Positions 8,867 to 18,729 are shown, counted from the stretch's first letter. The stretch is 64,000 nucleotides of DNA from Saprospiraceae bacterium (GCA_016714895.1 JADKBV010000011.1:1240001-1304000); one strand, 5' to 3'. Numbers and translations: made by a program. The notes: a model not told the origin generated them from the letters alone.

Positions 8867-11800
8867 CTAATCCACCTTCACAAAGGGCAGGATAATATTT
8901 GTGTCTTCCTGCTGGCAATGAATATGATACACTCCGGAAGGTAAAAAGGACACGTCAAGGATCGCCTTTCCACCGGTATATTTTTGATCTGAGACCAAAA
9001 CGGTTTTACCGGTAATGTCACGGACCGAAAGTCCTCCAATGGTTTTACCATTTGTCGAAGTCAGGGTAATCTCTCTTTTGGTTGGGTTCGGAAATAAAGT
9101 AATCTGTCCGACATTTTCCTGTTGAGTTGATGAAGTGCGGAAAACCGTCCAGGTCTGACTGGAAACGGTACATCCGTTGACATCGGTTACGACAACATAA
9201 TATACTCCGGGTTCCCGGGTGGTGATATAGTTGGTGTCAGACGGAAACGAAGCCTGATTGTGAAACCAAACATAGGTGTAAGGTTGGGTACCTCCTGAAA
9301 CCATAACCGAAATCTCCGCATCTTCACTGTCCGTGATTTCAAGATTGGTTGGGCCCGCGACCATCACCAAACTGTCCGGTTGGGTGATAGTATATTCTTT
9401 GATGGTCATACAAAGATTTTCATCAACTACCGTAACCTGATAGGTTCCTGCTTTGAGATAAATGATCATGTCGGTTTCTTCTCCGTTTGACCACAAATAG
9501 GATAGGGTGCCTGTACCTCCTTTGGCGGATAACCTGATGATGCCGCTCAATCCGCCAAAACAAGGATTGTTGGTAATCTCTTCTTCAATCACGATTTCTT
9601 CCGGTTGCTGAATGACTATATTTTCAATATACACACATCCGGCTCCGTCAGTTACGGACAACCGGTAATTACCTCCCGGTACCTCTGTAAGGTTTTGAGT
9701 TGTGCTGCCTTCCGACCACAAAAAAGTATAATTTCCGCTACCACCGATCGGCAATATCTCAACCAATCCGGTACTGTCACCATAACAAGGGGGAGACGCT
9801 ACCACCGGGTTGGCACTAAATGCCGCCGGCTGATAGATTTGAGTCTCGTCGGTCCACACACATCCTGAAGCATCCGTGATGGTCACCTGATACAACCCTG
9901 CACCGACATTTTCTAAGACCGGACCGTAACTTCCGTTTGACCATGTATATTGGTACGGTGGTAATCCTCCGCTTGTAGTCACTTCGATACGACCGTCGTT
10001 TCCTGAAGGACAGGTCACTGCATTGGGCGTAAATTGAGAGGCCAGACTGCAACCGAAATCCAGACATGTATTGGCATTTATTTTTTGCGTTTGAACACAT
10101 CCTTCATCATCTGTAACTTCGATATAATATATGTCATTACCGGCTACCGGTACATCCAATCCCTGACCATAAAAGGTATAAGGCGCTAATCCACCGGTTG
10201 CTACAGGATAAAATTGAACGGCTCCGCGGCTTTTACATTCCTGCGTGACGGACAAAACCAGGTTCTGATGTTCAGGCTCTTCTGCTGTGATTTCCAAACA
10301 AAAACTACCGGACTTTTTACCTCTTTCACTTCCGATTTGGATAAAATAGATAGTCCCTGCCGTCAGTCCTTCTATTTTTTGATACCCGGCACAATGATGT
10401 TTGTTTTTCTGACAATATACAGAGGTAAGGTCTCCGCAGGTTCCTTCATACACCGAAAGTACATGTTGGAAATCAGTTTTTGCCCTGAAATATATTTTCC
10501 CGGAAGGGGGCGCTGTAATTGTAAACCAAACATCGTTTTCTATGGTCACATCACAAGAAGGTCTCACTCCTGAAAATCCGGCATTTTGATTGGAATGGGT
10601 TTGGCAACTGCCATCAGTCATCAATACCTGCGCGGTAATACAATTGGTATTGGTAACGCTGTCTTTATTTTTAGATCGAACGGAACCGCATAAATGTCCT
10701 TCCAACAATGAAAAATATCCTGTCACCTGGATAAAATAAAGGGAGTCTTTGGATAACTGATTGAGTTCGCATTGTTGTCCGTTAAAATCAGCCATAATTT
10801 CGGTGAGTTGGGCACAATTGCCTTTAAAAACCGTGATCACATCCGCAAAATCTGCTTTGCTTTCAAAAATATAATCACCGTCCGCTTCCGGAATAAATGA
10901 AAACCAAACATCAGCTCTTGACCTTTTATTTAATGATGGTAACGGTCCGTCCAATGTGGCGACAATATTTTGTCCTATGCTGCAGGAAATATTGGTTTGT
11001 AACGGGATCGATTGAAGACACATATCATTAGAAGGTGCCTGAATGGTGACACTATGTTGTCTGACAGCGATACAACCCGTTCCTTTGTCCAAACCAAATT
11101 CGTTGGTCGATCCTGAAATCCTTAGGATGTAGGACTGACCACCGATAACATCTATAGTCGACGTTTCACCTTTGAAACCATATTCGTCTTTGTTGATGGT
11201 GTTGAGCAGTTCGGGTTGATTACAATCCCCGCGGAAAACTTCTATCACGTCGTTAAACTGACTGTTGGTGATAACATCATATTTTCCGGAATTAGCCGGA
11301 GTCCAGCTAAAATATATTTTTCCTGTTGATAAAGGCTGATTGATGCCAAATTCATCCGTAACCAATGCATTGGTGTTATCATACGGCAGACAAGTTTCAT
11401 CGGTTATTAAAGGCAGGGCTTTGTTGCACTTATCATTAATATTTCCTTGCCCCACGACTTTGACATTGTCCATGCCCAGCCACCATGCCCAGCCACCATC
11501 GTTGTATTCCCAGATCAGCCGCATGGTTTCACTGCGATACGGAGACAGATCGATGATTTCTTTAGTATTTTCATCGACATTCGGCCCGGCGACGTCGCCA
11601 TTATACGTTTTTACAGGAATCCATTCTTTACCGTTGTCAACATACAATTGTAAATATTCCGAAGGTTCGTATGTCCTGAAGATAAAATCATAGATGAGTT
11701 TGTAACTGCCGAAGGTCTCACCATTAAAAACCGGTGAAAACAACCTGACCTTGGACAATGGCCGGTTTTCTCCCAAAGCATCATCATTAAAATAGGTAAA

Positions 11801-12499
11801 ACAAGTGCCGTCCATCGTCCTGCCATCGGTGAATACGCCAAATTGCCAGTCGTCCAGACCATTGACAATTTCAGTCTGCCAGTCTGCCGGTTTAGCACAA
11901 TCATTAAAAGTCTGACCCAGGATGATTTCGCCGGTTTCGTTTCCGGTGATGACAATATTGTCAATACCGGCCCACCAGCCCCATTCATTGTTGTCAACAT
12001 ATTCGATAATCAGTCGCATACTGTCTGAAGCAAAATAACTGATGTCTGATCTGATATCGACGTATTGTGAAAATTTATCTCCACTGTAATTCCGGTCTTT
12101 AAATTCGCGAACGACATGTTCTCCTTTACCATTGTCTATGATAAGCCGCATCACTTCCGTTTTATCTCTGCGGAAATGAACCTGTGCCTTCAAACTGATG
12201 TCACTGTACCCCTGGCCGTTAAAATAATCGGAAACCACCCTCAATGTAAATGGCGGCGTTTTGTCACCCGTCAGATCGTCGTCAATGTATAAAAAACAAC
12301 TGCCATTGATGGATGCCCCTTCTGCTTTCGGATTCGTCGGAAGACCGACCCCCCAGGCGACATCCTGATTGCCTGTCAGGGTGTAAGTCCACTGGTCAGA
12401 CAATGCACAACTGTCAAAATCCTCCTGGAAAAGGATATTTTGCGAAAATGCCTGTTGGCTTGCCAATATACAAAATAGAAAGAGTATCCTGAGGTTCAT
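8867..12499 (-). CDS. Giant secreted adhesin-like protein with SprB repeats and T9SS sorting domain
   Basis: 1210 residues. The signal peptide is residues 1-19 (cleavage after AFS). Two related jelly-roll modules follow, each opening with a phrase like FQEDFDSC or GQTFNDCAKPADWQ and containing MRLIIEY or MRLIWEY strands. Three PPC-like Cys-paired modules come next (NDKCNKALPL, NDMCLQSIPL, NTNCITAQVL). Four SprB-type repeats at about 820-1110 show the pattern GG-x-PY-x-Y-x-WSNG ... G-x-Y-x-V-T-DA-x-GC. The C-terminus is a type A sorting domain (LFPNPTKREITL, LPSGVYHIHC). SprB is the gliding adhesin of Flavobacterium; here only the repeat type is shared, so a role in adhesion is inference. It is divergent from the DUF1800 gene. 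Confidence 0.88.
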   Translation of the reverse strand: MNLRILFLFCILASQQAFSQNILFQEDFDSCALSDQWTYTLTGNQDVAWGVGLPTNPKAEGASINGSCFLYIDDDLTGDKTPPFTLRVVSDYFNGQGYSDISLKAQVHFRRDKTEVMRLIIDNGKGEHVVREFKDRNYSGDKFSQYVDIRSDISYFASDSMRLIIEYVDNNEWGWWAGIDNIVITGNETGEIILGQTFNDCAKPADWQTEIVNGLDDWQFGVFTDGRTMDGTCFTYFNDDALGENRPLSKVRLFSPVFNGETFGSYKLIYDFIFRTYEPSEYLQLYVDNGKEWIPVKTYNGDVAGPNVDENTKEIIDLSPYRSETMRLIWEYNDGGWAWWLGMDNVKVVGQGNINDKCNKALPLITDETCLPYDNTNALVTDEFGINQPLSTGKIYFSWTPANSGKYDVITNSQFNDVIEVFRGDCNQPELLNTINKDEYGFKGETSTIDVIGGQSYILRISGSTNEFGLDKGTGCIAVRQHSVTIQAPSNDMCLQSIPLQTNISCSIGQNIVATLDGPLPSLNKRSRADVWFSFIPEADGDYIFESKADFADVITVFKGNCAQLTEIMADFNGQQCELNQLSKDSLYFIQVTGYFSLLEGHLCGSVRSKNKDSVTNTNCITAQVLMTDGSCQTHSNQNAGFSGVRPSCDVTIENDVWFTITAPPSGKIYFRAKTDFQHVLSVYEGTCGDLTSVYCQKNKHHCAGYQKIEGLTAGTIYFIQIGSERGKKSGSFCLEITAEEPEHQNLVLSVTQECKSRGAVQFYPVATGGLAPYTFYGQGLDVPVAGNDIYYIEVTDDEGCVQTQKINANTCLDFGCSLASQFTPNAVTCPSGNDGRIEVTTSGGLPPYQYTWSNGSYGPVLENVGAGLYQVTITDASGCVWTDETQIYQPAAFSANPVVASPPCYGDSTGLVEILPIGGSGNYTFLWSEGSTTQNLTEVPGGNYRLSVTDGAGCVYIENIVIQQPEEIVIEEEITNNPCFGGLSGIIRLSAKGGTGTLSYLWSNGEETDMIIYLKAGTYQVTVVDENLCMTIKEYTITQPDSLVMVAGPTNLEITDSEDAEISVMVSGGTQPYTYVWFHNQASFPSDTNYITTREPGVYYVVVTDVNGCTVSSQTWTVFRTSSTQQENVGQITLFPNPTKREITLTSTNGKTIGGLSVRDITGKTVLVSDQKYTGGKAILDVSFLPSGVYHIHCQQEDTNIILPFVKVD

Positions 12500-12515
12500 C
12501 TGAAATATATTTTAT

Positions 12516-12523
12516 CAAAGGTA
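12516..12523 (-). promoter_or_regulatory. -7 element TACCTTTG upstream of the SprB-repeat gene
   Basis: Minus-strand TACCTTTG fits TAnnTTTG and lies 17 nt before the ATG at 12499. I see no TTG at the usual -33 spacing, so support is partial. The 88-bp divergent spacer must also carry the promoter of the DUF1800 gene, for which only a near match (TAATTTG) is visible around 12560. Confidence 0.45.
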
Positions 12524-12587
12524 AAAATAAAATAATTCTTTGGATTATCAAAAATATTAGTAATTTGCGTCAAATTTTTTTAAGGTC

Positions 12588-14030
12588 ATGGCAAATCTTA
12601 CACCCTACATTCCTTCTCCAAACAAACCCTGGGATAAAAAAAGGGTTATTCATTTTTATCGCAGATTGGGAATGGGCGGGTCGCCGCAACAGATTACTCA
12701 AGCGCTCAATGCTTCAGATCCCGGTGTTTTTATTGAAAATACTTTGTTTGGTATCAAAAACCGTGCTTTGCCGACACCACCTGTTTGGGCAAATTATACA
12801 GCTCAGGATTACGAAAATTCCGGAGATGATGACTTGGTTTTTACCCACAGAACAGAATTGTATGATTCCGTTTATGCTGACATGATCAATGACGGTCTTC
12901 GCACCAAACTGTTTTTGTTTTGGCACAATCATTTTGTTACCCAGCTGGATGTATACGGATGTAATCGGTATCTGTGGAATTATTACAATCTGCTGAATAG
13001 ATATTGTCTGGGTAATTTTAAAACTTTTGTTGAAGAAATGGGGAAAAGTCCCGCTATGCTGGTTTACCTTAACGGAAATCAGAATGAAGTTGGTCGACCG
13101 AATGAAAATTATGCCCGCGAACTTATGGAATTATTTACCATGGGTGAAAATAACGGATATACCCAGTTTGATGTGGTGGAAGTAGCCCGTGCTCTGACAG
13201 GATGGAGGTGCGATCAATATCAATGTAACAGTGTGACTTTTTCAAATGCCCGTTTTGACAAAAATAATAAAACTATCTTCGGGAAAACCGGCAACTGGAA
13301 TTATAATGACGTCCATAACCTGATATTTACCGACAGGAAAAATGAAGTGGCCTATTATATATGTTATAAATTATATACCCATTTTGTCTATCACGAGCCG
13401 GACAATGAATTTATTTCTTCCCTTGCCACGTTGTTTATCAATGAAAATTGGGAATTGTTGCCGGTCTTCCGGGCGATGTTCCGCAGTGATCATTTTTTTG
13501 ATGACGCTTTGATCGGTGCCCAAATCAAAAGCCCGTTGGAATGTTTTATCGATTTGGCAAGACTATCCGGCATTGCGGCCAATAACCTTACAGACCGGTA
13601 CAATACCTTCAGATACGGCTCTGCAAATCTCGGGATGGATTTGTTTAACCCGATCACTGTGGCAGGATGGCCCGGGTACAGAGATTGGATCAATGAAAAT
13701 ACCCTCACCCAAAGGTGGAATTATAGTCGGGATATCGTCAGTACGTTTACCAATACCACCAACAGAGAAACTCTCCGGAGTCTGGCAATACAATTGGCAG
13801 GTACGGAAATCAACAATCCGGATTTGATCACCAGAAGATTGACAGAACATTTTATCGGCAGACCCCTTTCTGACGAACATCATGAAACCGCTGTTTTGTA
13901 TCTGAAAGGTGATATCCCTCAGAATTATTTTGATGACGGCACATGGAACCTCAACTGGAACGAAGCACCGTTTCAGGTAGGCAACCTTTTGGTCTTTTTA
14001 TCCCGACTTCCAGAATTTCAATTAATGTAA
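12588..14030 (+). CDS. DUF1800 family protein
   Basis: A 480-residue protein of the DUF1800 family (PF08811). Typical features are FYRRLGMGGSPQQ near the start, LFLFWHNHFVTQ, NYARELMELFTMG, the ARALTGWR motif, KIYTHFVYHEP-like and HFIGRPLSDE near the end. No signal peptide is apparent; the sequence opens MANLTPYIPSPNKPWDKKR. The family's biochemical function is unknown. DUF1800 genes nearly always precede a DUF1501 gene in Bacteroidota and Planctomycetota, as here with a 12-nt gap, so the two products probably act together. Confidence 0.93.
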   Translation: MANLTPYIPSPNKPWDKKRVIHFYRRLGMGGSPQQITQALNASDPGVFIENTLFGIKNRALPTPPVWANYTAQDYENSGDDDLVFTHRTELYDSVYADMINDGLRTKLFLFWHNHFVTQLDVYGCNRYLWNYYNLLNRYCLGNFKTFVEEMGKSPAMLVYLNGNQNEVGRPNENYARELMELFTMGENNGYTQFDVVEVARALTGWRCDQYQCNSVTFSNARFDKNNKTIFGKTGNWNYNDVHNLIFTDRKNEVAYYICYKLYTHFVYHEPDNEFISSLATLFINENWELLPVFRAMFRSDHFFDDALIGAQIKSPLECFIDLARLSGIAANNLTDRYNTFRYGSANLGMDLFNPITVAGWPGYRDWINENTLTQRWNYSRDIVSTFTNTTNRETLRSLAIQLAGTEINNPDLITRRLTEHFIGRPLSDEHHETAVLYLKGDIPQNYFDDGTWNLNWNEAPFQVGNLLVFLSRLPEFQLM

Positions 14031-14042
14031 AATCCCTGAATC

Positions 14043-15659
14043 ATGTGTACAGACAAACATCATAACAGACCGGGCAAAAATATCGAACACGAAGAAGCAC
14101 ACGAACAGGAACATAAATTGTTCAGCCGAAGGGATTTTCTTCAGTCTGCCGGATTGGTAGCGACCGGTCTTGCCGCTTCAATCCACGGATTTCCAATGTA
14201 TGCTTTGGGATCCAATCTTCAGATGGCACCATTGAGTGGCCTTGAAACCGACCGGGTTCTTGTCCTGATTCAATTGAGAGGAGGTAATGACGGTTGTAAT
14301 ATGGTCATTGACCGTTTTAACAGTGAATATTACAATATCAGACCTACCCTTGCTATCACTGAATCAAATTTGTGGGCTCTGGATCCCAAAATAGGTATGC
14401 CGGATACCATGCTCGATCTCATGCCGATGTGGGAAGAAGGTAAAATGAAAGTCATCCAAAATGTTGGTTACCCTGATCCTAATTATTCGCATTTCCGATC
14501 ATCAGATATTTGGGCAACAGGATCTGATTCTGATGAATATGTATCCAGTGGGTGGATAGGAAGGTATTTTGATTACGAATTACCGGCCTTTGAAGAAGCC
14601 CAACCCACTGTTCCGCCTGCATTGCAGATAGGTGTGCAGACAGATTTGGTTTTTCAGGGACAAAACAGAAACCTGGCTCTTTCGGTAAGCAGCCCGAATG
14701 AATTTTATAAACTGGCGCTGTCAGGACAATTGTACGACGTCAATCTCAATGAAGGCATTCCCAACAATCGGGAATTAAAATTTGTGCGCAATGTAGCCAA
14801 CAGTGCGTTCCGCTATAGCCAGAGCATCCGTGATGCCTACAACAAAGGCAGAAATGAAGAAAATTATCCCGATAACAATCTGGCACAACAATTGGCCATC
14901 GTAGCCAAACTGATCAAAGGCAATCTCGGAACCAAGGTATATCTGGTATATATTGACGGTTTTGATACCCACGCAGAACAAGCAAATCAGCATGCCAGAC
15001 TGATGAACCGATTGGCGTCATCCGTTAGTGCTTTTTATAAAGATCTGGCCAAACAAGGGTATGACGACAAAGTATTGGGTATGACCTTTTCTGAATTCGG
15101 AAGAACGATTTACGAAAACGGTTCATTCGGTACGGATCATGGTACCAGTGCGCCGGTGTTATTATTTACCAAAGACATCGGAAAAGAGATTTTGGGCAAT
15201 CCACCGGATCTTATCAACACCGATCAATATGGAGATCCGTATTTCGAACAGGATTTCAGAGATATCTACGGAACCGTATTGCAAAACTGGTTTGGCATGC
15301 CGCCTGATGTTGCGGATTTTGTTATCGGAAAACCACAAAATATCCTCAACGGTTTGGTTCCGACCAAAAATCCTCCGATAGGCACTGAAGAATATAAAGC
15401 TTTGTTGGGTCACAGACCTGCTACTACAAATCCTGCCCACATAGAGTTTTATTACGCCATGAATCAGGACGGTCAGATCATTTTGGAATTGCTTGATCTC
15501 AGTGGTCAGGTCATTCGTGTGCTCCGTAATGAATTCGAACTCAAAGGTTCCCATACTTTAAGCGTAGATCCGGCAAAATATGCCATCAGACCGGGATCCT
15601 ATTTGTACAGACTCAAAACAGGTGGCCGCATTTACGAAAGAAAGATGTTGATTCAGTAA
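14043..15659 (+). CDS. DUF1501 family protein with Tat-type leader and T9SS-like C-terminus
   Basis: 538 residues of the DUF1501 family (PF07394, sulfatase/alkaline-phosphatase-like fold). A hydrophilic His/Glu-rich N-terminal extension (1-27) precedes the twin-arginine motif SRRDFLQSAG (28-37) and a hydrophobic stretch, so Tat export of a folded protein is predicted. Family motifs include LIQLRGGNDGCNMV, NPNYSHFRSSDIW-like, YIDGFDTHAEQ and FSEFGRTIYENG with GTDHG, which resemble metal-ligand positions of the superfamily. The last ~70 residues (LLDLSGQVIRVL, RPGSYLYRLKTGG, ERKMLIQ) look like a T9SS type A sorting domain. Tat plus T9SS routing is inferred from sequence only. Function unknown. 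Confidence 0.93.
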   Translation: MCTDKHHNRPGKNIEHEEAHEQEHKLFSRRDFLQSAGLVATGLAASIHGFPMYALGSNLQMAPLSGLETDRVLVLIQLRGGNDGCNMVIDRFNSEYYNIRPTLAITESNLWALDPKIGMPDTMLDLMPMWEEGKMKVIQNVGYPDPNYSHFRSSDIWATGSDSDEYVSSGWIGRYFDYELPAFEEAQPTVPPALQIGVQTDLVFQGQNRNLALSVSSPNEFYKLALSGQLYDVNLNEGIPNNRELKFVRNVANSAFRYSQSIRDAYNKGRNEENYPDNNLAQQLAIVAKLIKGNLGTKVYLVYIDGFDTHAEQANQHARLMNRLASSVSAFYKDLAKQGYDDKVLGMTFSEFGRTIYENGSFGTDHGTSAPVLLFTKDIGKEILGNPPDLINTDQYGDPYFEQDFRDIYGTVLQNWFGMPPDVADFVIGKPQNILNGLVPTKNPPIGTEEYKALLGHRPATTNPAHIEFYYAMNQDGQIILELLDLSGQVIRVLRNEFELKGSHTLSVDPAKYAIRPGSYLYRLKTGGRIYERKMLIQ

Positions 15660-15901
15660 TCGGTTTATGTAGACGTTTTGTGGTTGATTTTTTATGTATT
15701 TTTGTCTGTAATAAAAAGAAGGGTTAGACATTTGTATTCTATTGAATATAGAGAATGTATCGTTTTCAATAATTTTTGATATTAGTGGAATTGATTGCGT
15801 GTTATGCCGGTAATTGACCTTTTTGTAAAAAAAAGGTTGAAAATCTTTTTTATCTCAATAAAATCATCTTGCTTTGCAAATCATTAGCATACGAAGTAAA
15901 A

Positions 15902-16366
15902 ATGAGCACAGCATCCATTGAAGCTGAAAATACATATCATATGGTCTCCGGATTTTTACTGGAGAAAACGGCCAAAAAAATGAAACTTCATTTTTCGAGA
16001 ATGTTATTGGCTCACCCTAAAGCAGACATTACCGTTGATCAATGGATTATCCTCGATTTATTGTACAGTGAAGGTCCGCTCACACAACAGGATCTGGCCG
16101 AATCTTCTCTCAAAGATGCGCCGACAGTGACCCGTATCCTTGATATCCTGCAACAAAAAAAATATATCCGCCGAAGCCAACATCCGAATGACAAAAGAAA
16201 GTTTAACATAGAACTGCTGCAGGATGGAAAAAATATGTACAAATTGATTTTACCTTTGGTTCAATCCTTTCGGAAAACGGCTTACCAAAATGTCAGCAAA
16301 GAAGAAATGTTTGTTTTTTCAAATATTTTACACAAAATACAGGAAAATTTGTCGTTTCAACCATAA
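15902..16366 (+). CDS. MarR family transcriptional regulator
   Basis: A 154-residue winged-helix protein taken from the ATG at 15902 (MSTASIEAENTYHMV); a frame from 15869 adds 11 unlikely residues. The MarR core is clear: DQWIILDLLYSEGPLTQQDL, then the recognition helix DAPTVTRILDILQQKKYI and the wing RRSQHPNDKRKFNI. MarR proteins bind palindromic DNA as dimers and often sense aromatic compounds. It sits 11 nt upstream of hmgA and in line with hppD, so it most likely controls this tyrosine/homogentisate operon and itself. The ~240-bp leader (15660-15901) is AT-rich and has a short hairpin near 15818-15839 but no strong promoter match that I trust. Confidence 0.9.
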   Translation: MSTASIEAENTYHMVSGFLLEKTAKKMKLHFSRMLLAHPKADITVDQWIILDLLYSEGPLTQQDLAESSLKDAPTVTRILDILQQKKYIRRSQHPNDKRKFNIELLQDGKNMYKLILPLVQSFRKTAYQNVSKEEMFVFSNILHKIQENLSFQP

Positions 16367-16377
16367 ATACACACACC

Positions 16378-17321
16378 ATGCATTATCATTCGTTGGGAAG
16401 TATACCACATAAAAGACATACGCAGTTTAGAAAAACGGACGGCACCCTTTATAGCGAACAGTTGTTTTCGACCGAAGGATTCAGCAGTATTTATTCGCTT
16501 TTGTACCATAACCATCCGCCGACGATGATTACCCAAATCGGTGACCCTATTCCGGTTGGTCCCAAAACGATCCACGACAAACAATTAAAACACCGTAGTC
16601 TCAAAGGATTTCACATTGCACCCGAAGATGATTTTTTGAACAGCCGCAAGCCGGTATTGGTCAATCAGGATTGCAATAATCCACTTCTCCCATTGAAATC
16701 CCGGCCAGATACCGAAATGATTCCGGACAATTTGAAGAACATTCACCTTTCTGCGAAAGAGATATCCGAAAACCGGAAACATTGATTACCCATGACGAAA
16801 AGGGTGATTTTTTGCTTCATATTAAAAAACAGGACAATCTTTATCCCTATCATTACAAAGCGCATCCTTTTGATGTCGTAGGTTGGGACGGATTTTTGTA
16901 TCCTTATGCATTTTCCATTCACGATTTCGAACCCATCACCGGAAGGCTTCACCTGCCGCCACCGATTCATCAGACCTTCCAGACCAGAGGTTTTGTGATA
17001 TGTTCTTTTGTGCCCCGGATGTACGATTATCATCCTTTGTCCATTCCGGCTCCTTACAATCATTCCAACATTGACAGTGATGAAGTATTATATTATGTCG
17101 ATGGTGAATTTATGAGCCGCAAACACGTAGAAAAAGGACAGATTACCCTGCATCCAGGAGGTATTCCGCACGGACCTCATCCGGGAACAGTCGAAAAAAG
17201 TATCGGACAGAAAGAAACCCGGGAACTGGCCGTTATGGTAGACACATTTAAACCATTGCTCATGACCGATCATGCCGTAGGTATTGAAGACCCGGATTAC
17301 TGTCTGAGCTGGCTTTCATAA
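16378..17321 (+). pseudogene. hmgA: Homogentisate 1,2-dioxygenase gene with internal deletion and frameshift
   Basis: HmgA opens the ring of homogentisate to maleylacetoacetate in tyrosine breakdown. The N-terminal part is read from 16378 (MHYHSLGSIPHKRHTQFRK to EDDFLNSRKPVLVNQDC); the C-terminal part continues in another frame from about 16680 (SPIEIPARY, EHSPFCERD, THDEKGDF) to 17321. From memory of Bacteroidota homologues (~385 residues), the ~70 central residues of the jelly roll between these parts are missing; the remaining length, 944 bp, is not a multiple of three. The C-terminal part keeps the metal-site region (NHSNIDSDEVLYYVDG and GGIPHGPHPG). Junction near 16675-16685. Either a real deletion or an assembly error; as written, no active enzyme can be made. 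The part from 16782 has its own ATG but is not a separate gene. Confidence 0.88.
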
Positions 17322-17348
17322 TATTAACTTTCAAAACAACAGATATCC

Positions 17349-18473
17349 ATGAATACATCTCTTTTAACATCATTACAGGAAACCAAAGACACTTTTCCTA
17401 TCAACGGAACTGATTTTATCGAGTTTTATGTTGGCAATGCCAAACAGACGGCTTTATACTACCAACATTGTTTTGGTTTTGACCTGATAGCTTATAAAGG
17501 TCCTGAAACAGGTAGTCGTGATGTGATTTCTTACGTGTTGCAACAAGATAAAATCCGTTTTGTAATCAGTTCCGCATTACAACCGGACCATGAAATCCTA
17601 AAACATGTTGCACTTCATGGTGATGGTGTCAAAGTTTTGGCACTTTGGGTGGATGATGCAACAGAAGCATACCATCTTGCCGTTGAAAAAGGAGCAGAAA
17701 GTGCCTTTGAACCGGTTGTGATGGAAGATAAGTTTGGTAAAGTGGTGATGGCAGGTATTAAGACTTATGGTGAAACGATACATACTTTGGTGGAAAGGAA
17801 AGATTACAACGGTGCTTTTCTTCCCGGTTTTGAAGCCAGGGAATCAAGATATAAGGCACAATCCATTGGCTTAAAATATGTGGATCATTGTGTTGGCAAT
17901 GTCGAATTGGGAGATATGAACAAGTGGGTTTCTTTTTACGAAAATGTACTGGGATTTAAGTTATTGGTGACCTTTGACGACAAAGATATTTCCACTGAAT
18001 ATACGGCTTTGATGAGTAAGGTAGTCAGCAATGGCAATGGGTTTATCAAATTTCCGATCAATGAACCGGCAAAAGGAAGAAAAAAGTCTCAAATTGAGGA
18101 ATATCTTGATTTTTATAAAGGAGCAGGAGTTCAGCACATAGCGATTGCTACTGATAATATCCTTGAGACGGTAACACAATTAAAAGACAGGGGGGTTGAA
18201 TTTTTGTACGTACCGGAGACTTATTATGATGATGTGATGGATAGGGTAGGAACTATAGACGAAGATTTAGAAGACCTCAAAAAACTGAATATTCTGGTTG
18301 ATCGTGATGAAGAAGGGTATTTATTGCAGATTTTTACCAAACCTGTGGTAGACCGACCTACAGTTTTTTACGAAATCATTCAGAGACACGGTGCCAGATC
18401 CTTTGGCAAGGGCAATTTTAAAGCATTATTTGAAGCGATAGAAAGGGAGCAGGAATTGAGAGGTACCCTGTAA
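17349..18473 (+). CDS. hppD: 4-hydroxyphenylpyruvate dioxygenase
   Basis: 374 residues, full length for bacterial/plant-type HPPD. It converts 4-hydroxyphenylpyruvate to homogentisate with a non-haem iron, in the cytoplasm. The two-barrel VOC fold is recognisable, and the three iron ligands are in place: H180 (YVDHCVGNV), H263 (GVQHIAIAT) and E342 (FYEIIQRHG). The signature GNFKALFEAIEREQ closes the protein. It starts 27 nt after hmgA, in the same operon. Its product homogentisate would be the substrate of the broken HmgA next door. Confidence 0.96.
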   Translation: MNTSLLTSLQETKDTFPINGTDFIEFYVGNAKQTALYYQHCFGFDLIAYKGPETGSRDVISYVLQQDKIRFVISSALQPDHEILKHVALHGDGVKVLALWVDDATEAYHLAVEKGAESAFEPVVMEDKFGKVVMAGIKTYGETIHTLVERKDYNGAFLPGFEARESRYKAQSIGLKYVDHCVGNVELGDMNKWVSFYENVLGFKLLVTFDDKDISTEYTALMSKVVSNGNGFIKFPINEPAKGRKKSQIEEYLDFYKGAGVQHIAIATDNILETVTQLKDRGVEFLYVPETYYDDVMDRVGTIDEDLEDLKKLNILVDRDEEGYLLQIFTKPVVDRPTVFYEIIQRHGARSFGKGNFKALFEAIEREQELRGTL

Positions 18474-18497
18474 TCCGGGATTGTGATTTTTTCAGCG

Positions 18498-18537
18498 TTT
18501 TCGTTTTCAGCGTGAAAACGAAAAATGTATATTTTTT
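18498..18537 (+). terminator. Terminator of the marR-hmgA-hppD operon
   Basis: A 12-bp perfect stem TTTTCGTTTTCA (18498-18509) / TGAAAACGAAAA (18513-18524) with a 3-nt loop GCG lies 25 nt after hppD and is followed by a T-run at 18532-18537. The rest of the gap to the first tRNA holds the tRNA/tuf promoter. Confidence 0.75.
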
Positions 18538-18642
18538 ACAGAAAATTGAATAGTTTACTCTGAGAAAATTGGATTAGGATAGGTATTTTCAAAAAATTAA
18601 CAGGTTTACATTATTTTTTTTAAAAAAACCTTAAAAAATATT

Positions 18643-18671
18643 TTGTATTATCCAAAATAGACTTAATTTTG
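18643..18671 (+). promoter_or_regulatory. Promoter of the tRNA-tuf transcription unit
   Basis: TTG (18643-18645), an 18-nt spacer and TAATTTTG (18664-18671) match the Bacteroidota housekeeping promoter (TTG around -33, TAnnTTTG around -7). Transcription would start about 50 nt before the first tRNA, which begins at 18730. Confidence 0.75.
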
Positions 18672-18729
18672 CATCGCTTTTGGAAAAAGTTCCATTTTGC
18701 AATTTGAAAATTGGAATAACAAAACAGAC

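Noticed and set aside
8867..9870. Tandem repeats as a DNA-level satellite
   Set aside because: The repetition is at protein level (SprB domains) with diverged DNA, so it is part of the coding sequence.
9605..11693. ORFs opposite the SprB-repeat gene
   Set aside because: They mirror repeats of the real gene and show no signal, motif or plausible start.
12588..15659. DUF1800/DUF1501 pair as a new secretion or defence system
   Set aside because: The pair is common in Bacteroidota and Planctomycetota with a stable order; nothing in this copy is unusual apart from the C-terminal sorting-like domain noted separately.
16782..17321. Separate 179-residue gene starting at the internal ATG 16782
   Set aside because: Homologous residues (EHSPFCERD, SPIEIPARY) continue upstream of that ATG in the same frame to about 16680, so it is the C-terminal part of the broken hmgA.
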